Positions 1 through 7,773 of a stretch of DNA of 26,306 nucleotides are shown here, one piece after another. The DNA comes from Halieaceae bacterium UBA4452. GTDB lineage: Bacteria; Pseudomonadota; Gammaproteobacteria; Pseudomonadales; Halieaceae. Each line of letters begins with the position of its first letter. Within the stretch, counting starts at the first letter, position 1. The notes beneath the pieces were generated by a model. It did no database searches, had not been told where the DNA came from, and saw only the letters and a list, made by a program, of their open reading frames with translations. The stretch lies in the NCBI GenBank assembly GCA_002389505.1, contig DGPA01000022.1, positions 168,962-195,267 on the forward strand, written 5' to 3'. Position numbers and translations under genes: made by a program.

Positions 1-24
1 TGCTTCCACTTCTGCTTCCACTTC
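1..24. repeat. 12-bp tandem duplication in rpsB tail
   Basis: TGCTTCCACTTC occurs twice back to back (1-12 and 13-24). On the coding strand it encodes two EVEA units of the acidic S2 tail. It may continue left of the window. Confidence 0.7.
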
Positions 25-759
25 GGCTTCGTCGGCGCTATCTGCCACTTCGACAAATTCATCGGGCGTCAGATTGTCCCCCGACTTGCCTTCAATAATC
101 GCATCTGCGATGGCTTGGACATAGAGCTTAATGGCGCGGATAGCGTCATCGTTACCTGGGATGATGTAATCCACACCGTCGGGATTACTGTTGGTGTCGA
201 CAATACCAATAACCGGAATACCCAGCTTATTCGCTTCGGTAATAGCGATGCGTTCATGATCTACATCAATGACAAACAGCGCATCGGGTAAACCACCCAT
301 GTCCTTAATACCACCGACCGATCGATCAAGCTTCTCCATTGATCGAGTGCGCATTAGCGCCTCTTTTTTGGTCAACTTATCGAAAGTTCCATTCTCAGCC
401 TGCTCTTGAAGCTCGCGCAGTCGTTTAATGGAGGCCCGTACTGTCTTGTAGTTAGTGAGCATGCCACCCAACCAACGGTGGCTGACAAACGGCATGCCCG
501 AGCGCTGAGCCTGCTCTTCGATGATCTTACCCGCCGCTCGCTTTGTACCCACGAACAGCACCTGATTCTTGTTAGAGGCTAACCGCTGGATATACGCGAG
601 CGCGTCGTTAAGCGCGGGTACAGTATGTTCCAAGTTAATGATATGAATCTTATTGCGGGCGCCAAAGATGTATTGATCCATCTTAGGGTTCCAAAAACGG
701 GTCTGGTGCCCAAAGTGTGCGCCTGCTTGCAGCAGCTCGCGCATGCTTACGTGTGCCAT
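1..759 (-). CDS. rpsB: 30S ribosomal protein S2 (partial, 3' end outside window)
   Basis: Component of the small ribosomal subunit, needed for late assembly and for S1 docking. Reading leftward from ATG at 759, the protein opens MAHVSMRELLQAGAHFGHQT and continues with family-typical segments (RFWNPKMDQYIFGARNKIHI, FVGTKRAAGKIIEEQA, SHRWLGGMLTNYKTVRASIK, GLPDALFVIDVDHE, GIPVIGIVDTNSNPDGVDY). All 253 codons are open to the window edge, so only the last residues and the stop are missing. The visible C-terminus is an acidic tail of repeated EVEA units. A GGA ribosome-binding core lies about 7 bases upstream of the start. tsf normally follows in this family's operon and would lie to the left of the window, which is inference. 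Confidence 0.98.
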   Translation of the reverse strand, partial: MAHVSMRELLQAGAHFGHQTRFWNPKMDQYIFGARNKIHIINLEHTVPALNDALAYIQRLASNKNQVLFVGTKRAAGKIIEEQAQRSGMPFVSHRWLGGMLTNYKTVRASIKRLRELQEQAENGTFDKLTKKEALMRTRSMEKLDRSVGGIKDMGGLPDALFVIDVDHERIAITEANKLGIPVIGIVDTNSNPDGVDYIIPGNDDAIRAIKLYVQAIADAIIEGKSGDNLTPDEFVEVADSADEAEVEAEVEA

Positions 760-928
760 ATGATATGTCCTGTGTTTGGGTTTTGGCCTCCGCGCGCCCT
801 GCAATACCAACCAGTTTCCCAGCACCCGGCTTGCAGTGTGTGGCACGCGTGTGTCGTTACATGCCCGAGACATCCGTCCCTGCATGGTTGCGTTTACATT
901 GTTTTGCTCCGCCGTTCTCACCGCAGAG
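760..928 (-). promoter_or_regulatory. rpsB 5' leader, probable S2 autoregulatory region
   Basis: From the proposed start site near 928, the rpsB transcript would carry about 169 untranslated bases. A hairpin is visible at 800-835: on the transcript TGCAAGCC pairs with GGTATTGCA, giving eight pairs with one bulged A. It encloses a G-rich loop containing GGGTGCTGGGAAACTGG. Gammaproteobacterial rpsB leaders of similar length are known to be bound by S2 for feedback control of rpsB-tsf. That this leader works the same way is inferred from position, length and the hairpin. Confidence 0.5.
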
Positions 929-934
929 GCGCGC

Positions 935-963
935 GTTATATCATAAGCGGCCGCAATACTAAA
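935..963 (-). promoter_or_regulatory. candidate rpsB promoter
   Basis: On the minus strand, TTTAGT (958-963) and TATAAC (935-940) are separated by 17 bases, followed by a GC-only run (GCGCGCGCC). A GC-rich discriminator is typical of stringently controlled ribosomal promoters. The -35 match is weak, so the call rests mainly on the -10 box, discriminator and position. Confidence 0.42.
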
Positions 964-969
964 GCCCGG

Positions 970-998
970 CAGACAGTGCGGCCAGCTTCCGCTACAAT
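970..998 (+). promoter_or_regulatory. candidate map-glnD promoter
   Basis: CAGACA (970-975), a 17-base spacer and TACAAT (993-998) form a good sigma-70-like pair. The predicted start near 1005 would give map a very short leader. It lies back to back with the rpsB promoter, only about 6 bases apart at their -35 ends. Confidence 0.5.
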
Positions 999-1030
999 CA
1001 CGATCTCCAGTCATTACCTCGATGAGTACC

Positions 1031-1810
1031 ATGTCCGTCAAACCAAAAACACCCGAAGAACTAGAGGGCATGCGCGTGGCTGGTCGTCTCGCTGCAGAGG
1101 TCCTTGAGATGATCGCGCCACGTGTCGAGGTGGGCATGACCACCGGTGACATTGATCGTATCTGTCATAATTACATTGTCGACGTTCAAGGCGCTATCCC
1201 TGCGCCACTCAACTATCACGGCTTCCCAAAGTCGATTTGCACCTCGATCAACGACGTTATTTGCCATGGCATACCCTCAGACGCTAAAAAGCTTAAAAAT
1301 GGCGACATCATCAATATCGATGTCACCGTCATTAAGGATGGCTGGCACGGCGATACGAGCATCATGCTCGGGGTTGGCGAGGTCGCTAGCCACGCCAATA
1401 GATTGATGCAAATTACTCAGGAATGTCTTTACAAAGCACTCGCTATTGTCCGACCCGGTACAACACTGGGGGACATTGGGCATGTCATCCAAACCTATGC
1501 AGAGGAGAACTATTACTCGGTGGTAAGAGAATATTGTGGCCACGGAATTGGTAAAATATTCCACGAGGAACCACAAATTCTGCACTACGGCAAAGCAGGA
1601 ACAGGGATGGTGCTAGAGCGCGGCATGACTTTCACGATTGAACCCATGGTAAATGCCGGTAAGCGGCACACCAAGCTCAATACCCGGGACGGCTGGACGG
1701 TGACCACCAAAGATGGGCGACTGTCGGCACAATGGGAACACACTATTGGCGTCACCGAAGACGGTTGTGAAGTATTCACCCAACGCAAAGACGAGCAACT
1801 GTCCTTCTAG
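1031..1810 (+). CDS. map: methionine aminopeptidase type I
   Basis: Removes the initiator methionine from new proteins using a dinuclear metal centre. The sequence follows the E. coli enzyme almost without gaps. The two metal aspartates sit in NIDVTV and HGDTS, the metal/catalytic His in REYCGHGIG, and the metal glutamates in TFTIEPMVNAG and QWEHTI. The start is ambiguous: ATG at 1022 and ATG at 1031 are both in frame and neither has a strong ribosome-binding site. I prefer 1031 because MSVKPKTPEELEGM then matches the E. coli N-terminus residue for residue. The gene is divergent from rpsB, the usual arrangement in pseudomonad-like bacteria, and lies 26 bases before glnD, so co-transcription is likely. 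Confidence 0.97.
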   Translation: MSVKPKTPEELEGMRVAGRLAAEVLEMIAPRVEVGMTTGDIDRICHNYIVDVQGAIPAPLNYHGFPKSICTSINDVICHGIPSDAKKLKNGDIINIDVTVIKDGWHGDTSIMLGVGEVASHANRLMQITQECLYKALAIVRPGTTLGDIGHVIQTYAEENYYSVVREYCGHGIGKIFHEEPQILHYGKAGTGMVLERGMTFTIEPMVNAGKRHTKLNTRDGWTVTTKDGRLSAQWEHTIGVTEDGCEVFTQRKDEQLSF

Positions 1811-1836
1811 CGCTTATCACTCACGGGAAGCCACCA

Positions 1837-4500
1837 ATGGTGTCCGCACAATCCAGTACCAAACCGCTGACCTTAGCGGCAACGCTACCCGTAGCAAACG
1901 ATCCACCCGACGCGTGCAGGGACTACTTACACGCGGTTGAAGAAGAGCTCTCGGCGTTATTTCACCCAACGCAAGCAGTCAGACCATTACTCGCTGCGCG
2001 CGCTGATGCCGTAGATAACGTCCTTCAACGGTTGTGGGCCCACTTTATCGGTAACCCCGAGGGTATCTTGCTGGCGGCAGTGGGCGGTTATGGTCGCGGC
2101 GAATTATTTCCGCACTCGGACGTTGATATTTTATTTTTGTTATCCGATAACGTCGCCCCCGAGATCGAGGCCGACATTGCCACTATGCTGCGATCCCTTT
2201 GGGATCTGGGCTTAACCGTCGGTCAAAGTGTACGAAGACTCGACGAGTGCGCCGAGTTAGCCCGGCAGGACTTGACCATCTTCACTGCGATGCTGGAAGC
2301 GCGCTCAGTCGTGGGTGACCAGACGCTACTCGCTGCATTGAGCGGCGTACTCAGTCAGGACAATATGTGGGATAGTAAAGCGTTTTTTAGCGCTAAACTG
2401 GCGGAAACTCGGCTGCGACACAGCAAGTTCGCGGACACAACCTACAGCCTAGAACCCAATGTGAAGAACGGACCCGGCGCGCTCCGCGATATTCAAGTTG
2501 TTGGCTGGATGGCCCGCCGCCACTTTGGCGTACCCATGGCTCAGCTGGAGCATGAGCATTTTTTGACTGCCGATGAGCAGCTTATGCTCGAGTCAGGTCA
2601 AAATTTCATTGGCCAAGTGCGCTTTGCCATGCATATGATCGCCCGCCGCGAAGAGGATCGCCTGCTATTTGACAACCAACGCAAACTGGCCGAGATCTGG
2701 CAAATGGTGGATGGTGAAACCCTGGCAGTCGAGCAATTTATGCAAGTCTACTATCGGTGGACTCATGCGCTAGCCCAACTGACCGAGTTACTGCTTGAGT
2801 GTTTTGACCAGCAGATCCTACACGCTGATGACGTCGAGCCTGCTGAACAGCTGAGCGAAGATTTCGAGTTAAGTCGAGGACAACTGGTTGCTCGACACCG
2901 CGGGGTTTTTACGAGGCAACCTTCTAACTTAATCCGTCTTTTTCTTATCATTGCCAACAATCCACGTATCCATGGTATTGCCCCAGAAACCTTGCGTTTA
3001 GTCCGCGCATCGGCACCGTTGATCGACGCCACGTTTCGCTCTGAACATGAGAATCAGCAGTTATTTATGACGTTGATGAGCTCACCCCACGGTCTCACCA
3101 AGCAACTGCGGCGGATGACCGCTCACGGCATTCTCGGTCGCTATTTACCTGAGTTTGGAGCCATTATGGGGCAAATGCAGTTCGACCTCTTCCATTCTCT
3201 TACGGTCGACGCTCACACCTTGGCCGTCGTTGCCAACACCCGGCGCTTCATGCGGGCTGACTACACGGACAAATTCCCGGTATCTACCCGAATTGCGCAG
3301 CGTCTACGCAAGCCGGCGCTCCTGTATATTGCAGCGCTCTACCACGATATTGGCAAAGGTCGCGGCGGCGATCATTCAGAGCTAGGCGCTGTTGATGCGC
3401 AGGATTTTTGTGAGCGACACAGCCTCGATGCAAGGGATACCGAACTGGTCGTATGGCTGGTCAAAAATCATTTGGTGATGAGCTCTATCTCACAGAGGAA
3501 AGATATCTCAGACCCCGAAGAAATCGTTAAATTTGCCTCTCATGTTGCCACCGAAGAGCGCCTAGACTACCTGTACACGTTAACGGTAGCTGATATCCAT
3601 GGCACCAACCCCGAGCTGTGGAACGCCTGGCGTAGCTCCCTGCTACGTCAGTTGTATACCGCGGCGCGGCGCGCGTTGCGTCGAGGCCTGGAAAACCCAC
3701 TGGGCCGACAAGACGTCGTCCTAGCAACCCGGAAAGCGGCGACCGAATTATTGGAGAACCGCGGCTTTCTTGAGGACGATTTACAGCTTATTTGGGCGAC
3801 CCGGGGCGTTGACTATTTTTTACGTGAGCGACCTGAAGATATTGCTTGGCACACTGAAGCTATCGCCGATCACGATCATCGGGACAGTGCGCTGGTGTTG
3901 GTACGCCAGTCCACTGACTCAACAATAGCCAACGCTACTCAAATTTTTGTCTACGCCCTTGTCGAGGCAGGCTTGTTCGCCCGAGTCTGTGGCGAGCTGG
4001 AAATTCAAGAACTCAGTATTAATGATGCGCGCATCTATTCGGGTACCGATGGTGCCGCTCTGTATACCTTCTTCGTTTTGCAGGCCGACGGTAACTCAGT
4101 CTCAAATGATGAGCAGACCCTTGAAGGACTGCGGCGAGCTTTACAGCAGGCGCTCGATCAAGGAGGGACAAGATCCGTATCCCGCCGGACGCCGCGCCAA
4201 CTCAAATCTTTTCTCATGCCCACTGAAACACACATCCACCAGGATCAGGATCGTAACTGGACGGTCTTGGAAGTCGCTACACCCGATAGACCGGGCTTGC
4301 TAGCGAGCTTAGGCGAGATCTTTATTGCTTTTGACATCGCTCTCAAAGCGGCAAAAATTCAAACCCTGGGGGAACGAGTCGAAGATGTTTTCTTCCTAAC
4401 GGACAGTCAAGGCGGTCAAATTACCGACCAAACCGGTTTGGCTGATTTGCAAGCTGCCATTTGTGACGCTTTGGATAAGGGAGTCCGCGAAAGCGCATGA
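1837..4500 (+). CDS. glnD: bifunctional PII uridylyltransferase / uridylyl-removing enzyme
   Basis: Primary nitrogen sensor. It uridylylates PII proteins (GlnB/GlnK) when glutamine is low and removes UMP when glutamine is high. The 887-residue length matches the family (about 890). In order: nucleotidyltransferase domain with GGYGRGELFPHSDVDILFL (Gly pair 83-84, metal Asp 95 and 97); a helical region with NVKNGPGALRDIQ; an HD phosphohydrolase domain with YHDIGKGRGGDHSELG (His503-Asp504); and two C-terminal ACT domains (about 684-785 and 808-887, the latter with PDRPGLLASLGEIF), which bind glutamine. All active motifs look intact. GGGAAG lies 6 bases before the ATG. The stop overlaps the dapC start (ATGA), so the two are probably translationally coupled. 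Confidence 0.98.
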   Translation: MVSAQSSTKPLTLAATLPVANDPPDACRDYLHAVEEELSALFHPTQAVRPLLAARADAVDNVLQRLWAHFIGNPEGILLAAVGGYGRGELFPHSDVDILFLLSDNVAPEIEADIATMLRSLWDLGLTVGQSVRRLDECAELARQDLTIFTAMLEARSVVGDQTLLAALSGVLSQDNMWDSKAFFSAKLAETRLRHSKFADTTYSLEPNVKNGPGALRDIQVVGWMARRHFGVPMAQLEHEHFLTADEQLMLESGQNFIGQVRFAMHMIARREEDRLLFDNQRKLAEIWQMVDGETLAVEQFMQVYYRWTHALAQLTELLLECFDQQILHADDVEPAEQLSEDFELSRGQLVARHRGVFTRQPSNLIRLFLIIANNPRIHGIAPETLRLVRASAPLIDATFRSEHENQQLFMTLMSSPHGLTKQLRRMTAHGILGRYLPEFGAIMGQMQFDLFHSLTVDAHTLAVVANTRRFMRADYTDKFPVSTRIAQRLRKPALLYIAALYHDIGKGRGGDHSELGAVDAQDFCERHSLDARDTELVVWLVKNHLVMSSISQRKDISDPEEIVKFASHVATEERLDYLYTLTVADIHGTNPELWNAWRSSLLRQLYTAARRALRRGLENPLGRQDVVLATRKAATELLENRGFLEDDLQLIWATRGVDYFLRERPEDIAWHTEAIADHDHRDSALVLVRQSTDSTIANATQIFVYALVEAGLFARVCGELEIQELSINDARIYSGTDGAALYTFFVLQADGNSVSNDEQTLEGLRRALQQALDQGGTRSVSRRTPRQLKSFLMPTETHIHQDQDRNWTVLEVATPDRPGLLASLGEIFIAFDIALKAAKIQTLGERVEDVFFLTDSQGGQITDQTGLADLQAAICDALDKGVRESA

Positions 4501-5687
4501 ATAACGGATTTGAACACCTGCAAGCCTATCCTTTTGAGCGACTTAGAGTACTCACCGAAGCCGCTGAGCGCGCGCCGTTATCTGAAATCACACTCACCAT
4601 TGGTGAGCCTCAGCATGATTCACCGAACATTGTGGTTGATGCCTTGCGTGATGCACTAGCCGGGATCAACAAATATCCGCTAACGGCCGGTACTCTGGCA
4701 CTCCGCGAGTCTATTGCTCGATGGATCACACAGCGGTTTAAGCTATCAGGCATCGATGCGCAACGACAAATCCTACCGGTCAACGGCACCCGCGAGGCCC
4801 TGTTTGCGATCGCTCAAACGATAGTGACCCCAGGACACCCTTTGCGAGTAGTCAGTCCCAACCCTTTTTATCAAATCTATGAGGGGGCGGCGCTGTTGGC
4901 AGGCACACGACCGCGCTACCTCGCCGCGGATAAGCACCATGGTTTTTTACCTGATTTTATGGCACTCAGTCCTGCAGAGTGGGAGAAGACTGAATTGGTG
5001 TACATCTGCACGCCGGGCAATCCTTCTGGGGCTGTTATGTCAGAAGGCAAACTACACACGCTGATTAAGCTAGCCGAGACCCATGATTTTGTGATCGCCA
5101 GCGACGAGTGTTACAGCGAGATATACCCTGACGAAAATGACCCGCCCCCAGGGCTACTTCAAGCAGCAGCGTCCATGGGCAATCGGGATTTTAAGCGCTG
5201 CTTAGCGTTTCATAGCTTGTCAAAGCGGTCAAACTTACCGGGCCTACGTTCGGGCTTCGTGGCCGGCGATGCCGATCTCATTGATCTGTTTCTACGCTAT
5301 CGTACTTATCACGGCTGCGCTATGCCTCCCCATCATCAAATCGCTTCCACCGTCGCCTGGGCGGATGAGCAGCATGTCATTGAAAACCGTCGCCGCTACC
5401 GAGAAAAATTTGATGCTGTGCTGCCATTACTCAGCTCGGTCCTCACCGTTTCTAGGCCCGATGCCGGCTTCTATTTATGGCCAGAAACACCCATCAATGA
5501 TGAGCACTTTGCCATTGAGCTGTTGCGCCGCTGTAACGTTGCGGTTCTACCGGGTCGGTATTTAGGGCGCGAGGTTAACGGTTACAATCCTGCGGCAAAC
5601 TATGCTCGCTTGGCGTTGGTGGCCGAGTTAGCGCAGTGTCTCGAAGCTGCTGAGCGCATCACTGACAGTCTGCAACGGGGTTGGTAA
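4497..5687 (+). CDS. dapC: succinyldiaminopimelate transaminase
   Basis: Fold-type I PLP aminotransferase that converts N-succinyl-2-amino-6-ketopimelate to N-succinyl-diaminopimelate with glutamate, one step of the DAP/lysine pathway. It is 396 residues long. Class I/II features are visible: TLTIGEPQHDSP near the N-terminus, YICTPGNPSGAV, SDECYSEIY (PLP-contacting Asp and Tyr), and the Schiff-base lysine in HSLSKRSNLPGLRSGF (Lys243). The C-terminal domain has DAGFYLWPET and VLPGRYLGRE. The assignment as DapC rather than another aminotransferase rests on overall resemblance to the proteobacterial DapC group and on dapD and dapE downstream. The start overlaps the glnD stop. Confidence 0.93.
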   Translation: MNNGFEHLQAYPFERLRVLTEAAERAPLSEITLTIGEPQHDSPNIVVDALRDALAGINKYPLTAGTLALRESIARWITQRFKLSGIDAQRQILPVNGTREALFAIAQTIVTPGHPLRVVSPNPFYQIYEGAALLAGTRPRYLAADKHHGFLPDFMALSPAEWEKTELVYICTPGNPSGAVMSEGKLHTLIKLAETHDFVIASDECYSEIYPDENDPPPGLLQAAASMGNRDFKRCLAFHSLSKRSNLPGLRSGFVAGDADLIDLFLRYRTYHGCAMPPHHQIASTVAWADEQHVIENRRRYREKFDAVLPLLSSVLTVSRPDAGFYLWPETPINDEHFAIELLRRCNVAVLPGRYLGREVNGYNPAANYARLALVAELAQCLEAAERITDSLQRGW

Positions 5688-6361
5688 TGGTGCTTGCTCA
5701 ACGCAATCTCAATAAAGCCGAGCGCGTGGCGTACATTGATGCCAAGCTGGCTACGCTGTATCCCAAGCCCCCCATTCCCTTGGACCACAGCGACCCCTTT
5801 ACCTTACTCATCGCTGTTTTACTCAGCGCCCAATGTACGGATGAGCGGGTAAACCAAGTCACCCCCGGGTTGTTCAGAGAAGCGGATAATCCCCTTGCAA
5901 TGGCTGCTCTCGATGTCGATGATATTCGCACGCTTATCCGACCCTGCGGCCTATCACCGCAGAAATCCAAAGCTATCAAGCGCCTTAGTCATCTATTGCT
6001 GGCCGAACATGACGGCCTCGTACCGCAAAGTTTTGAGGCCTTGGAACAACTGCCAGGGGTTGGGCATAAAACTGCCAGTGTTGTTATGGCACAGGCATTT
6101 GGCGTACCCAGTTTTCCTGTGGATACCCACATACATCGACTAGCACAGCGTTGGGGGCTGTCGCGGGGCAGAAACGTCGTAGAAACAGAGCGGGATTTAA
6201 AAAAGTTGTTTGTAAAGCCTCGTTGGAATGACCTGCATTTACAAATTATTTTTTACGGCCGTGAATACTGTAGTGCACGGGGCTGCGATGGCCGACTGTG
6301 TGAAATATGCCGCCACTGTTACCCTCTGAGAAAACATCCTAAAAAAGTGAATAAGCCATAA
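5687..6361 (+). CDS. nth: endonuclease III with atypical Fe-S cysteine spacing
   Basis: DNA glycosylase/AP lyase that removes oxidised pyrimidines. The helix-hairpin-helix is LPGVGHKTASVV with catalytic Lys128. Catalytic Asp146 lies 18 residues later in PVDTHIHR, the same spacing as E. coli. LLIAVLLSAQCTDERVN is the usual N-terminal helix segment. The iron-sulfur region is odd: cysteines at 195, 200, 205, 208 and 211 instead of the canonical C-X6-C-X2-C-X5-C. The reading frame also allows a TTG at 5681, but ATG at 5687 is better: it shares a base with the dapC stop (TAATG) and has GGGG 6 bases upstream. In pseudomonads nth usually sits elsewhere, so its place between dapC and the arsC-like gene looks lineage-specific. 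Confidence 0.94.
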   Translation: MVLAQRNLNKAERVAYIDAKLATLYPKPPIPLDHSDPFTLLIAVLLSAQCTDERVNQVTPGLFREADNPLAMAALDVDDIRTLIRPCGLSPQKSKAIKRLSHLLLAEHDGLVPQSFEALEQLPGVGHKTASVVMAQAFGVPSFPVDTHIHRLAQRWGLSRGRNVVETERDLKKLFVKPRWNDLHLQIIFYGREYCSARGCDGRLCEICRHCYPLRKHPKKVNKP

Positions 6362-6399
6362 CGGCGATTGGCCAGGCTGAATCGATTAAGGAGATAGGT

Positions 6400-6753
6400 A
6401 TGCAGCCCATTATTTATGGCATTCCGAACTGCGACTCAGTGCGGAAAGCAAAAACGTGGCTCAATAACCAGCAAATAGACTACTGCTTTGTTGATGTGCG
6501 TAAAACGCCTCCGACTAAAGATCAGTTAGCGTGTTGGTTAGCCGCCATAGGCGCTAAACTATTAGTCAATAAGCGCAGTACGACATGGAAGAACCTGAGC
6601 GCCGATGAGCGGTATGAGGCCGAGCAAGGCGACACTTTGGCGGTGTTGCTCGACAACCCCACGCTGATCAAACGACCCGTTCTCGAACACCGTGGCACCA
6701 CAACCGTCGGCTTCAATGCCGACACTTACAGTGAACGATTCAATAGTCAATAG
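6400..6753 (+). CDS. ArsC/Spx-family thioredoxin-fold reductase (YffB-like)
   Basis: Small thioredoxin-fold protein of 117 residues in the ArsC/Spx/YffB group. The N-terminus MQPIIYGIPNCDSVRKAKTW carries the single redox cysteine (Cys11) at the first helix, without the CXXC of thioredoxins. The central LLVNKRSTTWKNLSADE and the C-terminal LIKRPVLEHRG are family hallmarks. Genes of this type commonly sit in the dapD/dapE neighbourhood of gammaproteobacteria, usually annotated as arsenate reductase-like, but true arsenate reduction is unproven and no ars genes are nearby. A strong AAGGAG lies 7 bases before the ATG. The stop TAG is part of the next gene's ribosome-binding site. Confidence 0.9.
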   Translation: MQPIIYGIPNCDSVRKAKTWLNNQQIDYCFVDVRKTPPTKDQLACWLAAIGAKLLVNKRSTTWKNLSADERYEAEQGDTLAVLLDNPTLIKRPVLEHRGTTTVGFNADTYSERFNSQ

Positions 6754-6762
6754 GAGTTGCCC

Positions 6763-7773
6763 ATGGATTCAGTACACGGCTTTGGTCTTGGCGTCGCTAG
6801 CCGAAGCAATACCGGGGAGACACTGGATGTTTTTTACCCCGCACCGCTAAGCCAACTTAGCGGCGATCTCGTCGAGGTGGTCAACAGCCTGTCCGGTGAG
6901 CTTGATGCCAGCGCACTTAACACGCTAGAGAAGGCGTTTCGACGGGTGGGTGCGGAATCGCAAGCGGCACTGACCCAGCGATTGAAAGACTGCAGTCGCC
7001 CCGTCATTGCCTGTACGCTTGTCGATAACCGCCCGCCTGAGAGTGTCGCCGAGGCCTATTTAAAACTCCATATGCTCTCTCACCGTTTGGTTCGCCCCCA
7101 CGGGACAATCCTCGATGACATCTTTGGATTACTGCCCAACAACGCATGGACCGATGAGGGTGCCATTAGCCTCGACGAACTACCCCAACGACAACTCGAT
7201 GCACGATTAAGGGGCACAACCTTGGAAGTATCGAGCGTCGACAAATTCCCCAAAATGACCAATTACGTTGTCCCAACCGGGGTCCGGATTGCCCATACCG
7301 CGAGGGTACGTCTTGGGGCTTACCTAGGCACAGGCACCACCGTCATGCATGAAGGTTTCCTAAACTTCAATGCGGGTACCGAAGGTCCCGGGATGGTCGA
7401 GGGTCGTATCTCTGCCGGTGTGTGGGTCGGTGCAGGCTCGGATTTGGGAGGTGGCTGCTCGACCATGGGCACGCTGTCCGGCGGTGGCAATATTATTATC
7501 TCGGTCGGCAAAGAGTGTCTCATTGGCGCCAATGCGGGCGTCGGTATACCCCTGGGCGATCGCTGTACGGTAGAAGCCGGCTTATTTATCACCGCCGGAA
7601 CCAAAGTGACCGTCCTTGACGGCGCACGCAAGCCAATCGAGACGGTATCAGCCAGAGATCTCGCCAGTCGCTCTGATTTGCTATTTCGTCGTAACAGTAC
7701 GTCCGGAGTGGTCGAATGTCTGACTAATCGCTCAGCGATAGAATTGAATGAGACCCTCCATGCCAACAACTAA
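6763..7773 (+). CDS. dapD: 2,3,4,5-tetrahydropyridine-2,6-dicarboxylate N-succinyltransferase (long form)
   Basis: Transfers succinyl from succinyl-CoA to tetrahydrodipicolinate, the committed step of the succinylase DAP branch. The protein is 336 residues, the long Pseudomonas-type form rather than the 274-residue E. coli form. A mixed N-terminal domain (MDSVHGFGLGVAS) precedes a left-handed beta-helix of hexapeptide turns from about residue 165 to 290 (PTGVRIAHTARVRLGAYLG, EGRISAGVWVGAGSDLGGG, GKECLIGANAGVGIPLGD). An in-frame TTG at 6757 exists, but ATG 6763 has TAGGAG (6751-6756) at good spacing. Its 3' end overlaps the dapE start, suggesting coupling. Confidence 0.96.
   Translation: MDSVHGFGLGVASRSNTGETLDVFYPAPLSQLSGDLVEVVNSLSGELDASALNTLEKAFRRVGAESQAALTQRLKDCSRPVIACTLVDNRPPESVAEAYLKLHMLSHRLVRPHGTILDDIFGLLPNNAWTDEGAISLDELPQRQLDARLRGTTLEVSSVDKFPKMTNYVVPTGVRIAHTARVRLGAYLGTGTTVMHEGFLNFNAGTEGPGMVEGRISAGVWVGAGSDLGGGCSTMGTLSGGGNIIISVGKECLIGANAGVGIPLGDRCTVEAGLFITAGTKVTVLDGARKPIETVSARDLASRSDLLFRRNSTSGVVECLTNRSAIELNETLHANN

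Noticed and set aside
625..1107. Open frame of 160 codons on the plus strand across the rpsB start and leader
   Set aside because: It overlaps rpsB, its leader and the map promoter, has a Cys/His/Arg-rich composition with no recognisable family, and no ribosome-binding site.
6400..6753. True arsenate reductase within an arsenic-resistance locus
   Set aside because: The fold matches ArsC, but there are no arsR, arsB or acr3 genes nearby, and the dapD-linked copies belong to the YffB-like group.
7320..7769. 149-codon minus-strand frame inside dapD
   Set aside because: Antisense shadow of the dapD beta-helix region; composition rich in Pro/Ser with no motif or ribosome-binding site.
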